DNA of 64,000 bases from Rhynochetos jubatus (taxonomy: Eukaryota > Chordata > Aves > Eurypygiformes > Rhynochetidae), in NCBI GenBank assembly GCA_027574665.1, contig CM050654.1, positions 25,749,722-25,813,721 on the forward strand. The letters run 5' to 3'. Below the pieces are notes generated by a model. The model was not told the origin of the DNA. It worked only from the letters and a program-made list of their open reading frames with translations, and made no database searches. The translations under genes and the position numbers were made by a program. Positions 1 to 11,600 of the stretch are shown here, in pieces. Numbering within the stretch: position 1 is the stretch's first letter; the number at the start of each line of letters is the position of its first letter.

Positions 1-1839
1 CCTAGAGAGAACCTCCCCTCTATTAACATACCTATTTGCTGGTACATGTTTGGTAAATAGAATGCTATGAGTGTCAGAGCTGCTGCTGTAGGTTCAGTAA
101 ATACGCACTGCACGCGATTAGTTTCAAAGTTAAACACTTTGCTACTCTCCACGCCGAAACCGGGACAGTCAGTTACTGCATTAAAAATAGCACGCGTTCA
201 GAAAGGTTCATGGAGACGCACGGTTCACGCCTACTGCTTCTTGTTATGATGCTTTATTTAAAAAGAGACACACCATCCCACCAGGAATTTCATTTTCATT
301 TCAATAGCTTGCTTTTGTATCAGACTCACCAGTGGGGAATTTCTGCCTCCCACTCTCCGCGTGGAGACTTTAAAGCTTTGCTCTTCCACAAAACGAACCC
401 TGTCTGGTAGCACAGCTTTGATTTTGCTGCAGCTATGGCCCCGTCTCTCCCTGAACCTGATTTCTGATTTTTCAAATAGCTCCTGCCTTGGCAGCCAGGT
501 CTTGCTCTGCGGTTTCCAGCAGGAGAGAACATTTGCTCACTTACAGATGCCTGGTTTTGTTCACTGTCTTTCCGCTCAATTCCCAGCCCGGCACGCCCTC
601 AACTCCTGTGTTCCCGGGTGTCCAAATTCCTACGTGATGGGCACATTTGTAACACATAAATCAAACGGCACGCTGCGCTTCCCATCTTTATGAAAATCTA
701 GCATTTCTTTCTCTAATAACTGCTCCTTTAAGTCTAATCAAAGTCGATTCTCCTAGCCAAGATTATTTTTTTTCTTGTGACTTCGAAGCGCTTTCTCGCA
801 CAGCTGGGGTTCAAGCTATACAGCCTTTCCAGGTCAGTGCTGAATCGCCTCATGCGCAGCTATAAACAGACACTGTTTCATTGTACATGCTTTCAGTCAG
901 CTTCCCTTCTTTCTCTTTCCCTCCTTCAGGCCAACTGGTTCTCTTCGTCTTTGTGTTTTTATTTTTGGTTTCTGTAACTTCCTGTAGCCAGCACCATCGT
1001 TTGCTCAGCAACAGTTATTTCAACTGCTCCCAATCTCATCCTCTCCTCCCCCTTCCCTCGCAGAAACAGATCAGACAATTGCAATTTTAGCTGCTAGCTA
1101 CCAGACAACTCTTAGAAAGTATGGTGGGGCTGCCGGGCCCGCTCGTGGGCCCACTCCAGCTTCCCACAGGTCCGGTTAGCCCCTAAATGCCCAGAGGAAG
1201 CTCTGTGACGGGGACGGTGGCTTTGAGGCCTGGCCGTGGGGGTCCCTGATGCTCCCCTCGTGCCCCCCTGCCGAGCGCCTGCTGCCAACCACCGCGGGAC
1301 CCCACGGTGACACCAGGCCCCCTCAGCTGCCTACGGGCAGGGCCGCTACCCCCAGCCCCTGCCCTGTGGGCATGGCCACCCGCCTGTCTCGGGGATGGCA
1401 TCCTGGCCCTCACACCGGCGGCCAGGGCAGGTGAAGATCGCAGGGTAACCTTTACAAATGTATTATTTGATCCGTTTTTTAGGTATTTTACTTCAGTGTG
1501 AGCTATTATTTGTCACGGTTGGTTTACCTTCTCCTCACCCCTCCTTGCCTTTTTGACTTCTAGCACTTAGCTTTCCCTTTCTTTCTCAACCGAACTTCTA
1601 AAAACTTTTCTTTTTAGTTTTAACTTGGAGTGCCATGTGTCAAGTAGGTCTGCTTTTCTATTTTTTCCTTATTTTTCCCTCATTTTTCCTCAAGTTGTCT
1701 TCATTTTTGCCCCATTGCTTCTTTCCCTTCACTTTTCACCTTTTTTTTTTTTTTCCCTCTCTCCATTTTTCTTTCACTTCCCCCATGTTTTCTTCATCTT
1801 TACTGTTATTTTTTCCCCTCACGATCTCGCTCCCCTCGG
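1..1839. other. Upstream flank of LY75, no gene recognised
   Basis: The short open frames here have no recognisable domain or splice context. A GC-rich patch runs from about 1,125 to 1,440. A pyrimidine-rich, mostly T tract runs from about 1,636 to 1,815, including 14 consecutive T at 1,741-1,754, and abuts the CpG island. Distal regulatory sequence may lie here, but nothing specific can be named. Confidence 0.5.
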
Positions 1840-2640
1840 CTGTAACCTCGCTCACGCCGGGGCGGCCGCTGCGGGCCCTTCCGCGCCGCCCCGACCCCTC
1901 ACACCCGGCCACCGCCCCGGCCGGCCCCGCCCCGCCCCTCGCCGCGAACCCGGGACCGCTCTTCTCCTGGCAACAAGTGACGCTTCCCGGGGCGGGCCAA
2001 TCCGGCCGGCTGCTCGCGGTCCCGGCCACCCGGTGGCGGGCACGACGCTCCGGCAGAGCCAGCCCGGCAGCGCGCCCGCTCCGCGCAGCCTGCGCGCAGC
2101 GCCGCGGGAGGATGGCGCGGGCGGCGGGGCTCTGCCTGGCCGCCTGCGGCCTCGCCTGGCTCCTCGTGTGCTGCGCGGCCCGCCGAGACCCCTCAGGTAA
2201 GCCGGGCGCTCACCGTGCGATGGGGGGCCGGGGAGTGGGGGTGGGAGGCCGGCGCTGCGCGGGTGCGCTGCGGCGCAAGGGACGCGTAAGACCCTTTTCT
2301 GCCCCGGCCGGTGGCGGGCCTTCAGCCTTGACTTTTCCCGGTAGCGCCGGGTGTTGCGCTAGGTGGCAAAGTCCAGCTGCGTGGAAACAACGTGGGAAAC
2401 TTAGAAGGAGGAGGAGAAAAATCCCCAGCTTCCCTCCCGGAAGGTGCGCTTCGCTCGAGGCGTCGCGGAACCAGCCGCCGCGGAACCAACCGCCGCTCCG
2501 CCGCCCCCGGGTGCCACGTTCCCGCGGTGCCGAGGGCCGCCCCCGAGCCGGGACAGCGCCCGGCCGGCGGAACGGAGCGGAGCGGCGGGAGGGAGGCGGG
2601 CCCGTGGCCCAGAGGAGGCAGAGGGAAAACCTAGGCAGGT
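1840..2640 (+). promoter_or_regulatory. LY75: CpG island and probable LY75 promoter
   Basis: A sharp switch from T-rich DNA to very GC- and CpG-rich DNA that covers the first coding exon and the start of intron 1. Repeated GC boxes of the form CCCCGCCCC lie near 1,915-1,940. A GC box abuts a CCAAT box at 1,991-2,001, about 110 bases before the start codon. I see no convincing TATA box, so dispersed CpG-island initiation somewhere around 2,020-2,100 is inferred, not seen. Confidence 0.75.
2112..2196 (+). CDS. LY75: LY75 exon 1: start codon and signal peptide
   Basis: Residues 1-28 plus one base. The start has A at -3 and G at +4, a strong context. A hydrophobic core rich in Leu, Ala and Cys ([17 protein letters not shown]) is followed by RRDPSG, typical of a signal peptide cleaved near residue 23. 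The frame stays open upstream to 1,635, but this ATG is chosen because the signal peptide starts here. Donor CAG|GTAAGC. Confidence 0.93.
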
Positions 2641-5600
2641 CCCCAGCTGGGCGTCAAGCGTCCGTTCTTACTCGGGGAGAGGAAGGAGGCTCGCCCCGTC
2701 CTTGAGAAAGCAGGTGGAGAAGTTTCGCGTTGAGCAAATGCTTGCAAGCCAAAGCCGCTCGCTTGGCGAGAGCTGCCGGGAAACGAGCTCAGCTCTTGGC
2801 CAAGTAGTTCCACCTCACAGATCTTTATGACCTTTGACAGTAACAGGCTCGGTTTTGTAGCTAAAGATGTCAGGTAAAAGTTCCTGTCAAGACCGTTGGA
2901 CTGGCGCAGTAGCGCTCTGGGAGCAGTAAGTTGCAGTACGGAGAGATCTGGTGAGACAGGATCAGAATTTTTCCTCGGGAAATTCTAAAAAGTGGTTTTC
3001 TTCTTGTGTCAGAATGAGGGTTGTGTTGGAAGAAGTGAAAGGAGAATGAGGAAAGGGAAGAGCTGGGAAAAGGCAGAGAATGTGTTACAAGAAATTGAAA
3101 AGAAGAAGAAAGTCTGGAGGGGAAAACAAAAAGCAAAACGGAGATACAGTGCTGAAAAAAACACAGGGTAAAAAAATACCCCAAAAGCAGGTTTGGTTGT
3201 ATAACTTAGTTCATAGAGAGGATGAGAGAGACAGTTGTTTAAAATGCCCTACATAGAAAGCATCGCTCCAGGCGGTGGCTGACTTAGAGATTCTCCTTTA
3301 CAGTTTGACCAGCTCTGTACTATTTAGATATTATTTGGCACTTACGCGGTGGAAAATTCACGAGTATACATGGAAGTAGTGGTAAAATTCACTGCATAAC
3401 ATCACTGAATATTTTCCTTGCTGTTCAGCCAAACCTATTATTAAGTCATATTAAAAAAACGCAGTAGGAATGTGATTGACAGTGCATTACTACTAAATAC
3501 AAAACACTACTCAGCAGATTCCTTTATTTAAACAGCAGAGTAATAGCCTTGTGGGTCCGTTTCAGCCTGGTTAGTCTAAGTTTTACACTGTGGGGCTATC
3601 TTTATTGTGACATAGAAATAGTTTTAGGGTGTTTTATTCTTGGCTAGCTTAAGGCTACTGCCACTTGTCACAGAGGTGTTGTACTGGCAGAGGTGGCTGC
3701 TTGTATCTCTAGTGTGATCCCTGTCTTCTTAAAATTGTATACTATGCCTTGTCAACTTTTTTTCTTTCTTTTTAGTGACGAGTTATGTCACTAAATGTAA
3801 GTGAAAATGAAGCTAGGGTTCCTGTATCATGCTGAAAATGATACTCCTAACCTTTGTGTGGCATCTTTGGTGCGATATTCATTCTAAAACTCTCTTCCCA
3901 AAGCAGTGCTAGTTCCTTTAGTAATACAGCTTTTGCACCCACAAACTGGTTCACGTATGAACGTGTCATGCCGTGTATCATATATGATACACAGTTTGGA
4001 AAAAAAAAAGCTTACTAAGTGAAGATTATTAATAATTATGTTTTGTGGTACCCACTGCGTGTTACTGCATTTGCAGGTAGGCGTGAAGACAAGATTCTTT
4101 TCCCAGTACGCAGGCAAATTAATCAGGGGTTGATCAAATCAGTATGTCTTAAATTTAAAGAAAGAATTCTCCTCGATAGGATTTGACTTAGAAAAGAGTC
4201 TCATTTTATCTCCTCTCATTTTATAATGACTTTGGAAGAAATCTTCCCCTTCCCCTCCCAAAGTGAAGAAAACTCACTAAAGAGCAGAAAGGTGTACTTA
4301 AGGCTTGTAGGAAAGAGATAGTATAGTGTATATTCAACAGTTAATGTGATTACACTTTTTAAAAGGAACTTCCTGTGAAAGTGATACTGAATCAAACCCA
4401 TACGTGGATATTTGTTCTTATACAGGCAGTGATGCTTTTACCATTCGCCATGACACACTGAACAAGTGCATACAAGTTAAAAACTCACGGATTGTGATAG
4501 ATGACTGCAAGGACACAAGTGAAGCTTTATGGAAATGGGTATCCCAGAATCGCCTCTTTCATTTGGGGTCCAAGCAGTGCCTGGGACTCGATATATTCAC
4601 CAAATCACTGTCTCGCCTGAAAATGGTTGATTGTAACTCAGAATTAATGCTGTGGTGGCGATGTGCTGATGCTTCTGTCCTTGGTGCATCTCAGTACAAA
4701 TTGACTATCAAGAGTACCTATGTAACCGCAAACATAAATGCAACAGACCAGTGGAGAAGTAACAGTTCCTCTGATGATATATGTCACTATCCTTATCATG
4801 GTAAGTTCTCACAGGGGTTTGGAGGGTTATTTTTTTGTTGTTGTTGTTAAGGGCTTTTTGCTGTATGTCTGTGCCCAATAAATTCTTTAAATTCATCACA
4901 TGAAAAGACTGATCAGTAAAGCAATAGAAAGTTTTGCTGCAGAGATTGATATCCAAGTATGAAACTTTAACTGTTTTTAATAAAAAATAAAAATGCACAA
5001 CTGCAGAAGTTATCAAGTGGCTTTCTTAGCATGTTTAAATCCCTCTCTTTAAATTTTAGTGAGAGCCTTTTTAATTATGAAATGTCAGCCACGTTCTATC
5101 AGAACTGACGCTGTCTGCTTCACAGTTATAAGAATTTTGCTCTTAGCTCGAATAAGAGCAGAGTTTGAGGGTATTTCCTTTGCTGGTAGGCTGTACAATC
5201 AAATTCAGGGCATGCTGCTAGCTCACAGCCTCTTGGACTGTCAGGAACCATCCATTTGCCTTGTTCTGGTAGTCTGTCCACTTGTCGTGGAAGCCAGTCT
5301 CATCTGAAATCTCATGCTTGCTGGAAGAAGTGGTGAAAACTTGCTCTACTGTATTTAAGAGCAGAATTTTCTTTGTATTTGAATTGTTCCAAGTGACCAG
5401 TCTGAAGAGCCTGGTAGACTCCAGTTTGAAATGTTTTCCCTCTCCTGTATGTGTTGGTGCCTAGAGCCTTGTTCTGTAGTACTCTGTGCAAACCACCTGG
5501 ATTTCAACAGGATAGTGTATTCATCCCTAACTGACCAGGAAGGTCGAAATGAGTTTCTGCTGTGTTAGGCCCCACTTAGAAGAATAAGCAGAGAAAAACA

Positions 5601-8600
5601 GTTTCTTCTCATTTCTTACCGTTCTGGCGTTGCTGTATATTGCCTGTAACAACAAGATACAGTATTTTGAGGCCCACAAGTGTGATTGGCATGCTTGTAA
5701 CTATGTGTGTACAAGGTTATTTGCTGTCCTGTCCGCTAGGTAACTTTTATCTACTTCTTTACTCTCTTTTTTTCCCCTCCCTGCAGAGGTTTATACCAAA
5801 GATGGAAACTCCTATGGAAGACCCTGTGAGTTCCCCTTTCTGTATAACAACACGTGGCATCATGACTGCATTCAGGATGAAACGCATACGGGTGGGAAAT
5901 GGTGCGCTACATCTGAAGATTATACTCACGATGGAAAATGGGGAATCTGCTTACTACCAGGCACGTTGGGTTTTTAAACTGATGTCCTAAAAGCATTGTG
6001 TCACTTCACGTATGTACGGCTCCACCTTGGTGTAGCACGTTGCTGTGAAGCTGAGTAAAAGCTTTTCGACTGCAGAGGTGACAGGATGATTAGCATACGC
6101 TTACCCTGCAGTATGTGTGATTATCAATATAGAAATCAGTAGACCTTCAGTATTCCAATTGTTCTTTTGAAATGCTCATGATGTTTCAGTATAGTTGTAG
6201 TTACGAGTACCTTCTGCTTCCTTTAAACAGAGGATGGTTGTCATGATATGTGGGAAAACCATACAGGATCTGAAAGTTGCTACCAGTTTAATACACAGTC
6301 TGCTCTTTCTTGGAAGGAAGCTTATCTTTCATGTCAAAGGCAAGGGGGAGATTTACTTAGCATCCAAGATGCATCTGAATTAAGTTACATACAAGGTAGG
6401 TGTAATTATTCACATAGGTATATCAGGAAATCTTGACAAATTAACATGAAGTGAAGACAGCATTTTAGTTTCTGTCTTAAAATTCTGGGTTAAAACTTGA
6501 TTGTACTTAAAATACATTAGTGCTTTCACTTGTGTAGCAAAATCAAGATGCTAATCTCATCATAGAGTTTTTAATTTGTCTGTATGATTCCATTGTAGTG
6601 GCTAGCTGTTGTTCATCTTTAAAATGAGTAAGGTCCCCAAATATGGGCCAGAGTGGCAGCTGGTGTTTTAGCAGCTTCTTACCCACTTGTTGTTATGAAG
6701 TTGTCCTTGCTGATGTCCAGGCTTGGCCTGGAGGAATCAGCAGTGTGCCTTTGGGAATGTAAAACCACAGGACAAGCACCTGAAGGCGTTGGGAGGGAAG
6801 ACTTGTGTGGGTGAATTCCACCTCAGTTCAAGAAATGTTGCATGTCCGATTACAGTAGCAGTCTGTCTTTCCTCAGATGCATGCTCTTTCCCATCACATT
6901 TTGAATTTAAAGGAGACCAGTAAAGGAGGAGCCTTTTATACTAATTGTTTTTTTTAAAAAATAATAAATTTATCTCCAGGCAGGGATGACATTGCTGAGA
7001 TCTTTTGGATTGGCTTAAATCAACTGGATGTTTCTGGAGGTTGGCAGTGGTCAGATCACAAACCTTTGAATTTTCTCAACTGGCATCCAGGTAATGATGT
7101 TTCTGGTGGTATTAACAATGTTCACAACACAAACTAGTATTTTGCTTTGTCTTTTTCCTTGACCCTTCTCCATCTGACTTCATCTAAACAATCGTTGTTC
7201 CATTTCTGTTAGAAGTTCAGAACCATCTTTTCCTCCTAGACAGTGAATTCTTCTGCACTCATTTAATATTTGTGGATGATTAGGTTAATAAATCTCTCAA
7301 AAGGTAAAACTTAAATGGTATCTTTGAGGTCCATGTTAGTAAAGAATCTACAGCTTCCCTAGCTGCTACATTTTTCTTCCCACTGACAGAATGACATTGA
7401 CTTCCCTCAAATATTACAATTACTGGCATATGTGCAAGATCTGACATTACTTAGAAGACTAACTTGTGTTTTTAAACTTCGAGATCGTTTAAATTTGTTT
7501 CAAGGTGAAGATGAAAGAAGTGTAAAACCTTTGAAAAACCTTTTTTAATTACTCCCAAGTTCCTAGTAGAATTGGTGAGAGTCTTGTTTGCTTGGAATTT
7601 TTGACATGTATTTGCAATATTCTCACAAATATGCCATGGATGTGCATGTATGAGAAAATCCTGGAGGAATAATAATCAGGAAAACTGAAGCCAATATTGT
7701 TCTGTCATTCAAGCTGAATTTGACCTTTTTGAAGTGGAATTTTCTTTTTCCTTGGGTTTCTAGAACAGTGCTGCAATGTGAATTCTGTGGAAAGATAAGA
7801 AGTGGTTTCTGTTATCTCTTTGAAAGCTTTACTAAGAAATTGCTGTGAGGTTTTCCAAAATGCAGAAACCTTTGGAAAGGTTAAAGAGTTTTCTGCTGCT
7901 TGTACTATTGGCTACACCTTCTTCTGGACCTGTGACGACACTGTAGGCCTGTAATGCACAGCTAAAGATTAGACTATCCTGAGTTACAGTGGCATAATTT
8001 AGTCTGCAGTCAGGCAGACATACTAATGTCTACCCCTCTTGTGAAAATACTTACTGGTATGTAACAGGAAAGTTGCTAGCTGTAAGTTGTGCCTATTACT
8101 TCCTGTCCTTTTACTGTACACCTCTGAAAAGAGCCTGGCCCTGTCTCTGTTGTTACATGAAAAACTAAGATCCACCCCGAGCCTTTTCTATGTGAGACTG
8201 AATGACCCCTGTGCAGGGGGAGCTGGGGTGTTAGGGGTAGGACACAGCTTGGGTTTGTGTTGGGGCTCAAAGACAGAGAAAGCCGAAAGGGACTCCAAGG
8301 GAAGCTGGGGACTGCAAAAGAGTTCTGCTCTTGTGATATTTTTAATCTGGGGCCTTGTCTCAGGTTTCTGTTAAGGTAAGGGTTACGGTTAGTGTTGAGA
8401 GAAAGAGTTGCAGGGCTGTGTTTGGAGTGGAGCTGGAAAGGGGCTGCCAAAGGAAACTGAGGGCTGCAGAAAGGGTTCTCCCCTGAGATATTTCTAGTCT
8501 GGGAAAGTGCTCAGCCAAGGGTTGGTTGTATTGTAAATAGAACATTCCTCCTGGTTCTATGATTAAACATTGGAAAAGAAGTCCAGATTCCTTGATTCTG

Positions 8601-11600
8601 AAACTTTCTCTCTTAGCAAAAACTTTCTGTGGGATCTATGGTAGGACAGGTGCCTTCATTCAAAGTAAGTTACGTTCTTCAAATGCAAGGTTCTGTACTA
8701 TGCAAAGTATATTATTCTTGTAATGAAAAGCAGTGGAAAAAAGGAGCAGTCACTACCTTGTTGTTTGGTAACTTGTGCTTTTCTGTTTTTATTTGCTCCT
8801 GTCTGCAGATATGCAGAGTTCATCCCCGCTGGATGGGACTAGCTGTGTGGGGATGAATGCCGCCTCAGGTCAGTGGCAGAGTTACCACTGTGGGACCCTA
8901 CTTCCGTATATTTGCAAGAAGCCACTCAATGAAGTTTCAAGCCTCCCAGGTAGGACAACTTGTATTTTTGGTTTTGTATGTTAATATGAGTGTAATGTTC
9001 ACTTATAGAATCTTATTCCCCCTCCCCAAGACTTCTTTAGTGTCTCTGCCAAAACTCTTTCACAACAGCTTTGGTTTTTTAGCAGAGCAGAAGCCAACTC
9101 TGTATCTTCATTGTCAAGATGATGCATCACAAACAGCATTCATTTTTTGCAGCTTTCTCATTCACACGTGAAGCATTTCCGAGCACAGTCCTGCCCTTCT
9201 CATCACATTTTCCTCCATGGCTTGTGCCTTCTTCTATTTGCTCCTGAAAGTCTGGAACTGGCAGTTGCACCTCAGACCTTTCCATCTCTGCTTTAAGCCC
9301 ATTTTTGTCACTCTTGGTGTGTATTGACAGAAAATGAGACCTACCTGAGGCTTGAATCAAACTGTGTTGAATTCAAATAGTAGTATTTGTATGACCTTAC
9401 TATCCTTTGAAACTAGGCCTGGCACGTGCACACTCACTCACTCACACTCACTCCTTCAGTTTACACTGTCCAACTGTGACCTATAACTGCTTTCATGCTT
9501 TTGGCCATTAATCTACACCTGGATGTCCAACCCTTCCCATACCCATGGCATGTTCTTCCATGTGTGCTTCGGCCTTACCCAGTTTCCAGGCTCTCATGGG
9601 AAAACTTTTACTGGAAGACGATTGTCCTTTGATGAGAGGGAGAACTAGTGGATAAGAGGGATGAAGCGGTGTCCTAGAGTGTCACTGGTTAAGGCACATT
9701 TGCTCCAGCTCCCCCAGGAAAGGTATGTGCTGTTGAGGAAGAAAATTAGCCGTTTTAATTTAACGAAACTGGTTTGAATTTTTAAATGATCCCTTGAAAA
9801 CTGGTTGTCAATTAATCATCCTTATCTGTTCTCTGGCTTCCCAGTGGGGTATGTAGAGTTGTTACCAGTGTTTTTACAGTGTTTTATTAGTTGAAAACAA
9901 AATTGTTGTGATTGGAGTATTTCATAGTGTGTTTTGAATCAGAAAGGGTATTAGTATATACCTTTTTCAGCATGCATTATAAACAGTTTGAGTTCTTGAA
10001 TACCTTAGGTTTCAGAAGAAAAAATATTTAAAACTAAACATTTATTTCGTTGTGAGCTATTCAAAATTGGTCTTATGCGTGGTGCTGCATGTAGATAATA
10101 ACGCCCTATAAAAGTGCAACCCCCTGCGAGAACAAAACAAGCAACTTTTTGTTGAGGCTGCCATCCTGCAGTGAAGTAACTTGAGTTGATTTTAATTGCT
10201 TTTGAAATCTTGCTTACAGCTACTTCTGAACCTTTTGCTTACACTAGGACCAGCTTAGTGTAACGCATTCCAGGTTTTTACTTTCACCCCCACTAACTTC
10301 TTTCTCCCTTTGCCTACCTCATGGCCACAAAATATTACTAAACCCCGTAATGCTGCTCAGCCAAGTCTATCTGCTTGACTAAATTGTGACTGTTTCTTAA
10401 AATATCAGCCCTGAAGAGACGTGAACACATTCTGATCACTGCTTTCTGGCTGTTCTCGAGGTGCTGCTGGATTGAAAGCACGAAGAAGATGCCAACCCAT
10501 TGCACTAGCCAATGTAAAACAAAAGCCTCTAATTCCATCTCTCTTCACTATTAGAGTTTTGGAGACACTTGGATACTCGCTGTGATTTGGGCTGGCTTCC
10601 CCACAATGGTTTTTGCTACATGCTGGTGAACAATGAGGCACCTTGGAGTACGGCAGAGGAGTTGTGCAAAGCAAATGAGAGTAACCTCATCAGCGTACAC
10701 TCATTAGCAGACGTCGAACTGGTTGTTACAAGGCTTCATAATGGTGAGTTGAGAGACTCGTAAAGGTCAAGTACCAAGTGCTGCGCACCATAAATTACAA
10801 ACAGCTTTCCATGTTCTAGCATATGATTGTTGTAACCTCTAGCTTTTAAATGAAGGTGCTAGTGCTGAGCTTGTACCCAGGCTAGTGCTGAGTGTTGCTG
10901 TTCAGGTCCAGTCCCTCTGTATTAGATCTTGGTTTAGTTTGATCTATTTTATTTATTTATTTATTGGTCTAACTTACTTCTATTTCCCTAATACCTTGTG
11001 TTTAATTTTCTCATTCAAAGAGAATTGTAGATAGTTGGGTCAGTATTTGACTACGGTGTTACTGGACTAATAAACATTATCTGTTCTCTGTGGTCTTTTG
11101 TTTTTGTGTGCAGTCTAAAAATTAAATTTGGTTGAGCTTTTTTTTGCTTGTGTTCATTATTTCTGGGTTTTTTGTTTTCCTTCCATTTGTTACCTTCTCT
11201 GTGAAACTTAATCATATTCATGAATATAAGTTAGAAAACAAGATAACAAAAATATACAGTACTTGTCTCAAATCCCCTTTCTCACTGTAAGGGAAAAAAT
11301 TGTGACATTTATGCTGTGCAATATAGTGATAAACCCCTAATTTTTCTGATTTCTAATTCCTTTCCAGTTAGTGTGATTGTTACTTTGAAACTATGGTGTT
11401 GTCCTGATTTTAAATTACAGATGCTAAAGATGAAATGTGGATGGGTCTCAGGAATGAAGATGTACCGACCTTGTTCCAATGGTCAGATCACTCAGCTGTG
11501 GTTTTTACATACTGGGATCAGAATGAGCCAAAAGTTCCTTTTAACAGCACTCCTAACTGTGTGGCATATTCAGGCGAGGTAGGAATACAGTGTTTGGGTT

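Noticed and set aside
1635..2705. Long plus-strand open frame through the LY75 promoter and first exon
   Set aside because: Only 2,112-2,196 is coding. The rest is GC-rich DNA without stops, and the splice donor at 2,197 ends the exon.
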